NCBI RefSeq assembly: GCF_036320965.1
Contig: NC_092271.1
Location: 291,457 to 355,456 of the forward strand
Source of the DNA: Panulirus ornatus
Lineage: Eukaryota > Arthropoda > Malacostraca > Decapoda > Palinuridae
Direction of reading: 5' to 3'
Length of the DNA: 64,000 bases
Positions 40,856 through 61,621 of the stretch are shown here, in pieces (the first letter of the stretch is position 1; each line of letters begins with the position of its first letter). The notes beneath the pieces are model-generated. The model saw only the letters and a program-made list of their open reading frames with translations. It did no database searches and was not told the origin of the DNA. Made by a program: the position numbers and the translations under genes.

Positions 40856-41705
40856 TCATAAACTTATCATTTTACAAATCTCATCAACAATAAAGTTATC
40901 TAATTTGTATAGACCATCACTAGTATTAAGATTATAATTCTTTGTGTATTTGATAATAGAAGATTCAATTATATTTCTCTTGGTAATAGAGTTAGACTTA
41001 ATAACTGAGATGGCGTTACTCCAGTCAATACAATGATCATAGTTTTTAACATGATTAAACAAGGCATTTGATTCTTGTCCCGTTCTTATACTATATCTAT
41101 GTTGCTTAAATCTAACAGAAATATCCTTCCCAGTCTGACCAACATAGAATTTATCACACTTTCCACAAGGCACTTTATATATGCAACCAAGAGAATTTTC
41201 TGGTGAATTCCTGATTCTAATATTCTTTATAGTATTATTGTTGCTAAAGGCAAGATTTACATTAAAGGATTTAAGCAACATGGGAAGCAAAGTGAAATTA
41301 TTATTAAAAGGGAGAACTAAAAGATTCTTGGTGTCAATGGGAGGTTTGGGCTCAACTCTATAAAATGATTAGCTTAAGGGATTTATCAATGAAAGATCTA
41401 GGGTACTTTAACTTAGATCCAATACAATATATCCTCTCAAACTCATCATCAATAAACTCTAGACTGCAAATACGTAAAGCCCTAAGGAACATACATTGAA
41501 ATGATGATAATTTAACTCTGGCATGTTGAGGTGAGTAGTAATGGCTATATGAGCATACATTGGTGGGTTTTCTCTATATGCTAAGCTTAAACTTGTTTCC
41601 TTGTCTATGGATCATGCAATCTAAAAATGCTAACATACCATTATTTTCATTTTCTACAGTAAATTTGATGGAAGGTACTAAATTGTTAACTAAGGGGAGA
41701 AATAT
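40856..41705 (-). pseudogene. PLE fragment: C-terminal RT region and GIY-YIG endonuclease
   Basis: An open stretch of 144 codons (41290 down to 40856) shows the Penelope-type endonuclease: GCIYKVPCGKCDKFYVGQTG, then VRFKQHRYSIRTGQESNALF, NHVKNYDHCIDWSNA and KRNIIESSI. The CxxC before FYVGQTG is intact here. Upstream (41290-41705) the frame is broken but still matches the post-RT segment (LPFLD, YRKPTNV and RAL-type motifs seen in the plus copy). The 5' part, including the RT catalytic motif, is missing. In PLEs this domain nicks target DNA for reverse transcription. Confidence 0.85.
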
Positions 41706-41710
41706 CATCT

Positions 41711-42828
41711 TCGATGATATTCATTTACCTGTTTCAAAGTCTAATTCCATTGAATTGATGAAATTATGTATAAAAGACTGTATTTCAATTTAATGGCGAT
41801 TATTATGCTCAAAAATTTGGTATGGCAATGGGTAACCCTCTTTCACCTGTACTAAGTAATCTTTATATGGAATCTTTTGAAACAAAATTACTAAAGGATA
41901 TCTTACCTTCTAATGCAATTTGGTTTAGGTATGTAGATGATGTTCTTTGTGTTTGGCCAACAAATGAAAATTTACAAATATTTTTCCACGTACTTAACAA
42001 TTTAATACCTTCCATCAAATTTACTGTAGAAAAATGAAAATAATGGTATGTTACCATTTTTAGATTGCATGATCCATAGACAAGGAAACAAGTTTAAGTT
42101 TAGCATATACAGAAAACCCACCAATGTATGCTCATATATCCATTATTACTCATCTCAACATGACAGAGTTAAATTTTCCTCATTTCAATCTATGTTCCTT
42201 AGGGCATTACGATTTTGCAGTCCAGAGTTTATTGATGAGTTTTAAAAGATATATTCTATTTGATCTAAGTTAAAGTACCCTAGATCTTTCATTGATAAAT
42301 CCCTGAGGTTAGCAAAGAAATCATTTTATAGAGTTGAGCCCAGACCTCCCATTGACACCAAGAATCTTTTAGTTCTCCCTTTTCATAAAGATTTCACCTT
42401 GCTTCCCATGCTGCTTAAATCCTTTAATGTAAATGTTGCCTTTAGCAAAAATAATACTATAAAGAATATCTTATTCAGGAATTCACCAGAGAATTCTCTT
42501 GGTTGCATGTATAAAGTGCCTTGTGGAAACTGATAAATCTTATGTTGGTCAGACTAGTAAGGATCTTTCTGTTAGACTTAAGCAACGTAGATATAGTATA
42601 AGAACGGGACAAGAATCAAATGCCTTGTTTAATCATGTTAAAAACTATGATAACTGCATAGACTGGAGTAACGCCATCTCATTTATTAACTCTAACTCTG
42701 TTACCAAGAGAAATATCATTGAATCTTCTATTATTACTTACAAAAAGAATTATAAACTTAATATTAGTGATGGTCTATACAAATTAGATAACTTTATTGT
42801 TGATAAGATTTGTAAAATGATAAGTTAA
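41711..42828 (+). pseudogene. PLE fragment: reverse transcriptase plus GIY-YIG endonuclease, frame-broken
   Basis: The segments lie in order. FDDIHLPVSKSNSIELMKL ends at a frameshift or stop near 41793. The RT core at 41822-42037 has MAMGNPLSPVLSNLYMESFE and FRYVDDVLCVW with an intact YVDD catalytic motif. LPFLDCMI, FSIYRKPTNVCSYIHYYSSQH and FLRAL follow at 42048-42245, then a decayed stretch. GIY-YIG at 42499-42828 has CLVETDKSYVGQTSKDLS and lacks the CGKC of the sister copy. At least four frame breaks and a missing RT N-terminus make it non-coding. TPRT by the RT and target cleavage by the nuclease are the family roles. Confidence 0.87.
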
Positions 42829-42930
42829 GAACGCACGTTGTATGTTTTGGACAATCACATGTTTACCAAATGGCGTCCTAGATTCGTCTCTTCGATGAAT
42901 ATCACCTAACTTATTTTTCTTTCTTGTGTA

Positions 42931-42971
42931 TCCCCTGATGATGTGATTATTACACGAAAGTGCACTCGGGA
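42931..42971 (+). ncRNA. Type I hammerhead ribozyme in PLE 3' region
   Basis: All core elements are present in order. The stem I 5' strand is TCCC (42931-42934), then CTGATGA (42935-42941). Stem II is GTG/CAC around ATTATTA (42943-42955, with one unpaired T at 42942). GAAA follows at 42956-42959. A minimal stem III is AGT[GC]ACT (42959-42966), then cleavage base C42967. The stem I 3' strand is GGGA (42968-42971), pairing perfectly with TCCC. The 3 bp stem III with a 2-nt loop is unstable alone and is typical of retroelement hammerheads that work as dimers. Such ribozymes are established in Penelope-like elements. Activity of this copy is inference. Confidence 0.8.
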
Positions 42972-43044
42972 ACTTTTCATGTTTCATTTTCCCCGTGGAC
43001 TCATAGGAATATCTTGATCATGCGCAAAATTGATCCTTTCCAAA

Positions 43045-43160
<116 letters not shown>

Positions 43161-43391
43161 ACTATTCGCCATTTCCCGCATTAGCGAGGTAGCGTTAAGA
43201 ACAGAGGACTGGGCCTTTGAGGGAATACCCTCACCTGGCCCAATTCTCTGTTCCTTCTTTTGAAAAAAAAAAAAAAAGAAAAAAAAACCGAGAGGGGAGG
43301 ATTTCCAGCCCCCCGCTCCCTCCCCGTTTAGTCGCCTTCTACGACACGCAGGGAATACGTGGGAAGTATTCTTAATCCCCTATCCCCAGGG

Positions 43392-43394
<3 letters not shown>
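43161..43394 (-). mobile_element. Short non-autonomous element with LINE termini (~235 bp)
   Basis: Read on the minus strand it begins with the LINE 5' palindrome tatccctggggata and about 105 bp of LINE-like 5'UTR. It continues with a private segment (A-rich, then gaaggaacagagaattgggc, caggtgagggtattccctca), and ends with cgctacctcgctaatgcggg and aaatggcgaatagt before (TA)n, resembling the LINE 3' end. There is no ORF. Both termini match the LINE, so it is probably mobilised by the LINE proteins. Two other copies occur at 50771-51003 and 56006-56151. Confidence 0.75.
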
Positions 43395-43463
<69 letters not shown>

Positions 43464-43470
43464 TTTTTTT
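43395..43470. repeat. (TA)n plus 25 T tract (LINE tail on minus strand)
   Basis: About 50 bp of TA and then a T-run. Together these are the minus-strand A-run plus (TA)n tail of the LINE copy to the right, and they abut the palindromic 5' end of the short element to the left. Confidence 0.9.
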
Positions 43471-45006
43471 TATACTTTGTCGCTGTCTCCCGCGTTTGCG
43501 AGGTAGCGCAAGGAAACAGACGAAAGAAATGGCCCAACCCCCCCCCCCCCCCCATACACATGTACATACACACGTCCACACACGCAAATATACATACCTA
43601 CACAGCTTTCCATGGTTTACCCCAGACGCTTCACATGCCTTGCTTCAATCCACTGACAGCACGTCAACCCCTGTATACCACATGACTCCAATTCACTCTA
43701 TTTCTTGCCCTCCTTTCACCCTCCTGCATGTTCAGGCCCCGATCACACAAAATCTTTTTCACTCCATCTTTCCACCTCCAATTTGGTCTCCCTCTTCTCC
43801 TCGTTCCCTCCACCTCCGACACATATATCCTCTTGGTCAATCTCTCCTCACTCATTTTCTCCATGTGCCCAAACCATTTCAAAACACCCTCTTCTGCTCT
43901 CTCGACCACGCTCTTTTTATTTCCACACATCTCTCTTACCCTTACGTTACTTACTCGATCAAACCACCTCACACCACACATTGTCCTCAAACATCTCATT
44001 TCCAGCACATCCATCCTCCTGCGCACATCTCTATCCATAGCCCACGCCTCGCAACCATACAGCATTGTTGGAACCACTATTCCCTCAAACATACCCATTT
44101 TTGCTTTCCGAGATAATGTTCTCGACTTCCACACATTTTTCAAGGCTCCCAAAATTTTCGCCCCCTCCCCCACCCTATGATCCACTTCCGCTTCCATGGT
44201 TCCATCCGCTGACAGATCCACTCCCAGATATCTAAAACACTTCACTTCCTCCAGTTTTTCTCCATTCAAACTCACCTCCCAATTGACTTGACCCTCACCC
44301 CTACTGTACCTAATAACCTTGCTCTTATTCACATTTACTCTCAACTTTCTTCTTCCACACACTTTACCAAACTCAGTCACCAGCTTCTGCAGTTTCTCAC
44401 ATGAATCAGCCACCAGCGCTGTATCATCAGCGAACAACAATTGACTCACTTCCCAAGCTCTCTCATCCCCAACAGACTTCATACTTGCCCCTCTTTCCAG
44501 GACTCTTGCATTTACCTCCTTTACAACCCCATCCATAAACAAATTAAACAACCATGGAGACATCACACACCCCTGCCGCAAACCTACATTCACTGAGAAC
44601 CAATCACTTTCCTCTCTTCCTACACGTACACATGCCTTACATCCTCGATAAAAACTTTTCACTGCTTCTAACAACTTGCCTCCCACACCATATATTCTTA
44701 ATACCTTCCACAGAGCATCTCTATCAACTCTATCATATGCCTTCTCCAGATCCATAAATGCTACATACAAATCCATTTGCTTTTCTAAGTATTTCTCACA
44801 TACATTCTTCAAAGCAAACACCTGATCCACACATCCTCTACCACTTCTGAAACCGCACTGCTCTTCCCCAATCTGATGCTCTGTACATGCCTTCACCCTC
44901 TCAATCAATACCCTCCCATATAATTTACCAGGAATACTCAACAAACTTATACCTCTGTAATTTGAGCACTCACTCTTATCCCCTTTGCCTTTGTACAATG
45001 GCACTA

Positions 45007-45009
<3 letters not shown>
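43471..45009 (-). mobile_element. LINE copy, 5'-truncated, short-3'UTR subfamily
   Basis: This holds the 3' half of the LINE on the minus strand: 3'UTR (43471-43663) and the ORF from the ACIVPLYKGKG region to the stop. The truncation point (caatggcactatgca) runs directly into (TA)n at 45009. The sequence is nearly identical to the intact copy at 37255-40577. A C-run expansion occurs in the 3'UTR (about 43541-43553). Confidence 0.9.
43664..45007 (-). pseudogene. LINE ORF, C-terminal 446 codons, open but truncated
   Basis: The frame is uninterrupted from PLYKGKGDKSECSNYRGISL to the terminal VNWSHVVYRG and keeps RT motifs A (FMDLEKAYD), B (GLRQGCVMSPWLF) and C (FADD). It lacks the endonuclease, the linker and the first RT motifs, so it cannot act in TPRT as a whole protein. 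The lack of internal stops suggests a recent insertion rather than retained function. Confidence 0.88.

Positions 45010-45074
<65 letters not shown>
45010..45074. repeat. (TA)n between two divergent truncated LINE copies
   Basis: About 65 bp of TA separate the 5'-truncated ends of a minus-strand LINE (left) and a plus-strand LINE (right). Confidence 0.93.
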
Positions 45075-48082
<3,008 letters not shown>

Positions 48083-50641
48083 TGACACATTCTTCAACAC
48101 TCCCAGACTTTCGCCACCTCCCCCACCCTATGATTAACTTCCGCTTCCATGGTTCCATTCGCTGCCTTATCCACTCCCAGATATCTAAAACACTTCTCTT
48201 CCTCCAGTTTTCCTCCATTCAAACTTACCTCCCCAATTGACTTGTCCCTCAACCTTACTGTACCTAATAACCTTGCTCTTATTCACATTTACTCCCAACT
48301 TTCTTCTTTCACACACTTTACCAAAACTCAGTCACCAGCTTCTGCAGTTTCTCACATGAATCAGCCACCAGCGTTGTATCATCAGCGAACAACAACTGAC
48401 TCACTTCCCAAGCTCTCTCATGCACACCATATTTCATACTTGCCCCTGTTCCCAAAACTCTTGCATTTTTACCTCCCTAACAACCCCATCAATAAACAAA
48501 TTAAACAACCATGGAGACTTCACACACCCCTGCCGCAAACCTAAATTCCCTGAGAACCAATCACTCTCCTCTCTTCCTACACATACACATGCCTTATATT
48601 CTCGATAGATTCTTTTAACTGCTTCTACCAACTAACCTCCAACACCATATATTCTTAATGCCTTCCATAGAGCATCTCTATCAACTCTATCATATACCTT
48701 CTCCAGATCCATAAAGGCTACATGTAAATCCATTTGCATTTCTAAGTATTTCTCACAGACATTTTTCAAAGCAAACACCTGATCCACACATCCTCTACCA
48801 CTTCTGAAACCCACTGCTCTTCCCCAATTTAATGCTCTGTATATGACTTCACCCTCTCAATCAATACCCTCCCATAAAATTTCCCAAAAATACTCAACAA
48901 ACGTATACCTCTGTAATTTGAGCACTCACTCTTATCCCCTTTGCCTTTGCACGATGGCATTATACAAGCATTCCGCCAGTCCTCAGGCACCTCACCATGA
49001 GTCATACATACATTAAATAACCTTACCAACCAGTCAACAATACAGTCACCCCCTTTTTTAATAAATTCCATAGCAATACCATCCAAACTCGCTTCCTTGC
49101 CGGCTTTCATCTTCCGCAAAGCTTTTACTAAATCTTCGCTGTTTACCAAATCATTTTCCCTAACCCTCTCACTTTGCATACCACCTCTACCAAAGCACCC
49201 TATATCTGCCACTCTATCATCAAACACATTCAACACCCCTTCCAAATACTGACTCCATCTCCTTCTCCCATCACCACTATTTGTTATCACCTCCCCATTA
49301 GCCCTCTTCACTGAAGTTCCCATTTGTTCATTTGTCTTACGCACTTTATTTACCTTCTTCCAAGACATCTTTTAATTCTCCTTAGAATGCAATGATACTC
49401 TCTCACCCCAACTCTCATTTGCCCTATTTTTCACCTCATGCACCCTTCTCTTGACCTCCTGCCTCTTTCTTTTATACATATCCCAGTCATTTGCATTATT
49501 TCCCTGCAAAAATAGTCCAAATGCCTCTCTCTTCTCTTTCACCAATAATCTTAATTCTTCATCTCACCACTCACTACCCTTTCTAATCTGCCCACCTCCC
49601 AGACTTCTCATGCCACAAGCATCTTTTGCACAAGCCATCAATGCTTCCGTAAATACATCCCATTCCTCCCCAACTCCTTTTACGTCCATTGTCCTCACTT
49701 TTTTCCATTCTGTACTCAGTTTCTCCTGGTACTTCCTCAAATAAGTCTCCTTCCCAAGCTCACTTGCTCTCACCACTGTCTTCACCCCAACATTCTCTCT
49801 CTTTTCTGTTAACCTGTAGAAATCTTCACCTTCGCCTCCACAAGATAATGATCAGACATCCCTCCAGTAACACCTCTCAGCACATAAACATCGAAAAGTC
49901 TCTCTTTCGAGCGCCTATCAATTAACACAATCCTATAACGCTCTCTGGCTATCTCTCCTACCTTACATAGGTATACTTATGTATATCTCTGTTTTATTAA
50001 CCAGGCATTATCAATCACCAGTCCTTTTTCAGCACATAAATCTACAAGCTCTTCCCCATTTCCATTTACAACACTGAACACCCCATGTATACCAATTATT
50101 CCCTCAACTACCACATTACTCACCTTGCATTCAAATCACCCATCACTATAACCCTGTCTCGTGCATCAAAACTGCTAACACACTGACTCAGCTGCTTCCA
50201 AAACAGTTGCCTCTCATGATCTTTCTTCTCCTACCCAGGTGCATATGCACCAATAATCACCCATCTCTCTCCGTCCACTTTCAGTTTTACCCATATCAAT
50301 CTAGCGTTAACTTTCTTACTTTCTATCACACACTCCCACTACTCCTGTTTCAGGAGTAGTTCTATTCCTTCCCTTACTCTTATCCACTCACTAACTCTTG
50401 ACTTTACTCTCAAGACATTCCCTAACCACACTTTCCCTTTACCCTTGAGCTTCGATTCACTCAGAGCCAAAAGATCCAATGATCCTTTCCTCAAACATTT
50501 TAACTATCTCTCCTTTTTTCTCAGCTTGGTTACATCCACACACATTTAGACATCCAAATCACTCCTTCGAAGAGTATAAGCACTTCTGTTTCCCCGTTTA
50601 GAAAGCTAAAATACAAGGCGCGGAGGGTTTCTAGTCCCCTC
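48083..50641 (-). mobile_element. LINE copy, degenerate, missing its 3' end
   Basis: The minus-strand copy starts in the 5'UTR near 50641 and extends to the ILGALKN region (48083), where the PLE begins. The ORF is cut into pieces by stops and indels: endonuclease remnants at 49800-50580, linker near 49380-49785, RT from 49368 (VNKVRKTNEQMGTS) through NYRGIRLL, FMDLEKVYDRVDRD (48814-48632) and FSGNLGLRQGCVKSPWLF (48631-48434). The codon at the intact copy's ATG is CGG. Divergence is higher than in the other minus-strand copy at 43471-45009. Confidence 0.85.
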
Positions 50642-50663
50642 TCCACCACAACCACCACCACCA

Positions 50664-51246
<583 letters not shown>

Positions 51247-51260
51247 TATATATATGTATA

Positions 51261-51450
51261 TTTTTTTTTTTTTTTTTTTTTTTTATACTTTGTCGCTGTC
51301 TCCCGCGTTTGCGAGGTAGCGCAAGGAAACAGACGAAAGAAATGGCCCAACCCCCCCCCCCCCATACACATGTACATACACACGTCCAGACACGCAAATA
51401 TACATACCTACACAGCTTTCCATGGTTTACCCCAGACGCTTCACATGCCT

Positions 51451-51452
<2 letters not shown>
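51261..51452 (-). mobile_element. LINE 3'UTR fragment, heavily 5'-truncated
   Basis: A T-run (51261-51284) followed by the reverse complement of the LINE 3' end, from gacaaagtat back to the caaggcatgtgaagcgtctg segment. It is then cut at (TA)n at 51453. Only the 3'UTR is present, as expected for very short TPRT products. Confidence 0.88.

Positions 51453-51530
<78 letters not shown>
51453..51530. repeat. (TA)n array
   Basis: About 78 bp of TA between a LINE 3'UTR fragment and the next full-5'-end LINE. Confidence 0.95.
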
Positions 51531-51537
<7 letters not shown>

Positions 51538-54415
51538 GGGGATAGGGGAGAAAGAATACTTCCCACGCATTCCTCACGTGTCGTAGAAGGCGACTAAAGG
51601 GGACGGGAGTGGGAGGCCAGAAACCCTCCCCTCCTTGTATTTTAACTTTCTAAAAGGGGAAACAGAAGAAGGAGTCACGCGAGGGTTGCTCATCCTCCTC
51701 GAAGGCTCAGATTGGGGTGTCTAAATGTGTGTGGATGTAACCAAGATGAGAAAAAAGGAGAGATAGGTAGTATGTTTGAGGAAAGGAACTTGGATGTTTT
51801 GGCTCTGAGTGAAACGAAGCTCTAGAGTAAACAGGAAGAGTGGTTTGGGAATATCTTGGGAGTAAAGTCAGGGGTTAGTGAGAGGACAAGAGCAAGGGAA
51901 GGAGTAGCACTACTCCTGACTCAGGAGTTGTGGGAGTATGTGATAGAGTGTAAATTCTAGATTGATATGGGTAAAACTGAAAGTTGATGGAGAGAGATGG
52001 GTGATTATTGGTGCATATGCACCTGGGCATGAGAAGAAAGATCATAAGAGGCAAGTGTTTTGGGGGCAGCTGAATGAGTGTGTTAGTGTTTTTGATGCAC
52101 AAGACCGGGTTATAGTGATGGGTGAATTAAATGCAAAGGTGAGTAATGTGGCAATTGAGGGAATAATTGGTATACATGGAGTGTTCAGTGTTGTAAATGG
52201 AAATGGTGAGGAGCTTGTAGATTTATGTGCTGCAAAAGGACTGGTGATTGGGAATACCTGGTTTAAAAAGCGAGATATACATAAGTATACGTATGTAAGT
52301 AGGAGAGATGGCCAGAGAGCGTTATTAGATTACGTGTTAATTGATAGACGCACGAAAGACAGACTTTTGGATGTTAATGTGCTCAGAGGTGCAACTGGAG
52401 GGATGTCTGATCATTATCTTGTGGAGGCGAAGGTGAAGATTTGTGAGGGTTTTCAGAAAAGAAGAGAGTATGTTGGGGTGAAGAGAGTGGTCAGAGTAAG
52501 TGAGCTTGGGAAGGAGAGTTGTGTGAGGAAGTACCAGGAGAGACTGAGTACAGAATGGAAAAAGGTGAGAACAAAGGACGTAAGGGCAGTGCGGGAGGAA
52601 TGGGATGTATTTAGGGAAGCAGTGATGGCTTCCGCAAAAGATGCTTGTGGCATGAGAAGCGTGGGAGGTGGGTAGATTAGAAAAGGTAGTGAGTGGTGGG
52701 ATGAAGAGGTAAGATTGTTAGTGAAAGAGAAAAGAGAGGCATTTGGACGATTTTTGCAGGGAAAAAATGCAAATGAGTGGTAGAGGTATAAAAGAAAGAG
52801 ACAGGAAGTCAAGAGAAAGGTGCAAGAGGTGAAAAAGAGGGCAAATGAGAGTTGGGGTGAGAGAGTATCATTAGATTTTAGGGAGAATAAAAAGATGTTC
52901 TGAAAAGAGGTAAATAAAGTGCTTAAAACAAAGGAGCAAATGGGAACGTTCAGGGAAGGGGGCTAATGGGGAGGTGATAACAAGTAGTGGTGATGTGAGA
53001 AGGAGATGGAGTGAGTATTTTGAAGTTTTGTTGAATGTGTTTGATGATAGAGTGGCAGATATAGGGTGTATTGGTCGAGGTGGTGTGCAAAGTGAGAGAG
53101 TTAGGGAAAATGATTTGGTAAATAGAGAAGAGGTAGTAAAAGCTTTGAGGTAGATGAAAGCCGGCAAGGCAGCAGGTTTGGATAGCATTGCAGGGGAATT
53201 TATTAAAAAAGGGGGTGACTGTATTGTTGACTGGTTGGTAAGGTTATTTAATGTATGTATGATTCATGGTGAGGTGCCTGAGGATTTGCAGAATGCTCGC
53301 ATAGTGCCATTGTACAAAGGCAAAGGGGATAAGAGTGAGTGCTCAAATTACAGAGGTATAAGTTTGTTCAGCATTCCTGGTAAATTATATGGGAGGGTAT
53401 TGCTTGAGAGGGTGAAGGCATGTACAAAGCATCAGATTGGGGAAGAGCAGTGTGGTTTCAGAAGTGGTAGAGGATGTGTGGATCAGATGTTTGCTTTGAA
53501 GAATATATGTGAGAAATACTTAGAAAAGCAAATGGATTTGTATTTAGTTAAGAGTAAATGTGAATAAGAGCAAGGTTATTAGGTACAGTAGGGTTGAGGG
53601 TCAAGTCAATTGGGAGGTGAGTTTGAATGAAGAAAAACTGGAGGAAGTGAAGTGTTTTAGATATCTGGGAGTGGATCTGGCAGCGGATGGAACCATGGAA
53701 GCGGAAGTGGATCATAGGGTGGGGGAGGGGGCGAAAATCCTGGGGGCCTTTAAGAAAATGTGGAAGTCGAGAACATTATCTCGGAAAGCAAAAATGGGTA
53801 TGTTTGAAGGAATAGTGGTTCCAACAATGTTGTATGGTTGCGAGGCGTGGGCTATGGAAAGAGTTGTGCGCAGGAGGATGGATGTGCTGGAAATGAGATG
53901 TTTGAGGACAATGTGTGGTGTGAGGTGGTTTGATCGAGCGAGTAACGTAAGGGTAAGAGAGATGTGTGGAAATAAAAAGAGCGTGGTTGAGAGAGCAGAA
54001 GAGGGTGTTTTGAAGTGGTTTGGGCACATGGAGAGAATGAGTGAGGAAAGATTGACCAAGAGGATATATGTGTCGGAGGTGGAGGGAACGAGGAGAAGAG
54101 GGAGACCAAATTGGAGGTGGAAAGATGGAGTGAAAAAGATTTTGTGTGATCGGGGCCTGAACATGCAGGAGGGTGAAAGGAGGGCAAGGAATAGAGTGAA
54201 TTGGAGCGATGTGGTATACCGGGGTTGACGTGCTGTCAGTGGATTGAATCAAGGCATGTGAAGCGTCTGGGGTAAACCATGGAAAGCTGTGTAGGTATGT
54301 ATATTTGCGTGTGTGGACGTATGTATATACATGTGTATGGGGGTGGGTTGGGCCATTTCTTTCGTCTGTTTCCTTGCGCTACCTCGCAAACGCGGGAGAC
54401 AGCGACAAAGTATAA
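51531..54415 (+). mobile_element. LINE copy with complete ends, internal deletion, decayed ORF
   Basis: The 5' palindrome and leader are present, and the 3'UTR ends at gcgacaaagtata. The codon at the intact copy's ATG is AGG. Endonuclease motifs survive at 51962-52675 (GAYAPGH, MGELNAKV, LLDYVLIDRR, SDHYLVEA), although GDLN has become GELN. Stops include tag near 51824 and 52674. RT motifs up to GFRSGRGCVDQ lie in 53154-53567. About 415 bp (motif A through FADD) are deleted at about 53549, joining MDLYL to LRVNVNKSK. The last 222 codons (53560-54228) are open and nearly identical to the intact copy. Confidence 0.88.
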
Positions 54416-55933
54416 TAAAATAATAATATTTATAGATCTGGAGAAGGCATATGATAGAGTTGATAGAGATGCTCTCTGGAAGGTTTTAAGAATATATGGT
54501 GTGGGAGGCAAGTTGTTAGAAGTAGTGAAAAGTTTTTATCGAGGATGTAAGGCAGGTGTACGTGTAGTAAGAGAGGAAAGTGATTCGTTCTCAGTGAATG
54601 TGGGGTTGCGGTAGGGGTGTGTGATGTCTCCATGGCTGTTTAATTTGTTTATTGATGGGGTTGTTAGGGAGGTGAATGCAAGAGTTTTGGAAAGAGGGGC
54701 ATGTATGCAGTCTGTTGGGAATGAGAGAGCTTGGGAAGTGAGTCAGTTGTTGTTCGCTGATGATACAGCGCTGGTGGCTGATTCATGTAAGAAACTGCAG
54801 AAGCTGGTGACTGAGTTTGGTAAAGTGTGTGAAAGAAGAAAGTTAAGAGTAAATGTGAATAAGAGCAAGGTTATTAGGTACATTAGGGTTGAGGGTTGAG
54901 TCAACTGGGAGGAAAGTTTGAATGGAGAATAACTGAATGAAGTAAAGTGTTTTATATATCTGGGAGTGGATCTGGCAGCGGATGGAACCATGGAAGCGGA
55001 AGTGAATCATAGGGTGGGGGAGGGGCGAAAATTCTGGGAACCTTGAAGAATGTTTGGAAGTCGAGAACATTATCTCGAAAAGCAAAAATGGGTATGTTTG
55101 AAGGAATAGTAGTTCCAAAAATGTTGTATGGTTCCGAGGCGTGGGCTATGGATAGAGTTGTGCGCAGGAGGGTGGATGTGCTGGAAATGAGATGTTTTAG
55201 GACAATATATGGTGTGAGGTGGTTTGATCGAGTAAGTAATGTAAGGGTCGGAGAGATGTGTGGAAATAAAAAGAGTGTGGTTGAGAAAGCAGAAGAGGGT
55301 GTTTTGAAATGGTTTGGTCACATGGAGAGAATGAGTGAGGAAAGATTGACCAAGAGGATATATGTGTCAGAGGTGGAGGGAACCAGGAGAAGTGGGAGAC
55401 CAAATTAGAGGTGGAAAGATGGAGTGAAAAATATTTTGAGTGATCGGGGCCTGAACATGCAGGAGGGTGAAAGGCGTGCAAGGAATAGAGTGAATTGGAT
55501 CGATGTGGTGTACCGGGGTCGACCCTGCTGCCAATGGATTGAACCAGGGCATGTGAAGCGTCTGGGGTAAACCATGGAAAGTTGTGTGGGGCCTTGATGT
55601 GGAAAGGGAGCTGTGGTTTCGGTGCATTATTACATGACAGCTAGAGACTGAATGTGAACGAATGGGGCCTTTGGTGTCTTTTCCTAGCGATACCTCGCAC
55701 AAATGAGGGGGGAGAGGGATGTTAATCCATGCGTGGTGAGGTGGCGATGAGAACAAATAAAGGCAGACGGTATGGATTACGTACCTGTGTATTTATGTAT
55801 ATGTCTCTGTGTGTATATATATGTGTACATTGAGATATATAGGAGGTATGTATATTTGCGTGTGTGGACGTGTATGTATATACATGTGTATATGGGCGGG
55901 TTGGGCCATTCTATCGTCTGATTCCTTGCGCTA

Positions 55934-55936
<3 letters not shown>
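54416..55936 (+). mobile_element. LINE copy, 5'-truncated, long-3'UTR subfamily, decayed
   Basis: After aataaaataataata the copy begins at the IDLEKAYDRVDRD codons of RT motif A. Stops include a CAG to TAG in motif B (tgcggtaggggtgtg, about 54611) and TGA near 54897, with single-base losses near 55026. FADD is retained (54754-54768 region). The ORF end is near 55505. The 3'UTR then carries about 300 bp absent from the intact copy (ggtttcggtgcattattaca, cctagcgatacctcgcac, tgagaacaaataaaggcaga) before rejoining the common tail. This defines an older subfamily. Confidence 0.85.
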
Positions 55937-56003
<67 letters not shown>

Positions 56004-56005
56004 TT
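55937..56005. repeat. (TA)n plus T-run
   Basis: About 50 bp of TA and 20 T. This is the junction between a LINE 3' end (left) and the 3' end of a minus-strand short element (right). Confidence 0.9.
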
Positions 56006-56151
56006 CATACTATTCGCTATTTCCCGCGATAGCGAGGTAGCGTTAAGAACAGAGGACTGGGCCTTTGAGGGAATATCCTCACCTGGCCCTCTTCTCTGTT
56101 CCTTCTTTTGGAAAAAAAAAAAAAAGAAAAAAAAAAAAAAAAAAACGAGAG
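56006..56151 (-). mobile_element. Short non-autonomous element, truncated copy
   Basis: The minus-strand copy of the ~235 bp element keeps the 3' end (cgctacctcgctatcgcggg), the agaggactgggcc/gaacagag segment and an expanded A/T run. The LINE-like 5' leader is cut after ctcg, where a LINE 3'UTR (56152) begins. Confidence 0.75.
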
Positions 56152-61569
<5,418 letters not shown>

Positions 61570-61574
61570 ATATA

Positions 61575-61620
<46 letters not shown>

Positions 61621-61621
61621 A
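61570..61621. repeat. (TA)n tail
   Basis: About 50 bp of TA with one tacata break, between the old LINE and the tRNA-related foldback. Confidence 0.92.

Noticed and set aside
43161..43200. Pol III A box in the tagcgaggtagcg motif of the short element
   Set aside because: The motif is on the antisense strand relative to the TA tail and is also in the LINE 3' end, so a LINE-derived terminus explains it better.
54279..54614. ORF beginning [14 protein letters not shown] that fuses 3'UTR with RT codons (also 56197-56682)
   Set aside because: Chance frame through a LINE 3'UTR into a truncated copy. The UTR part has no domain.
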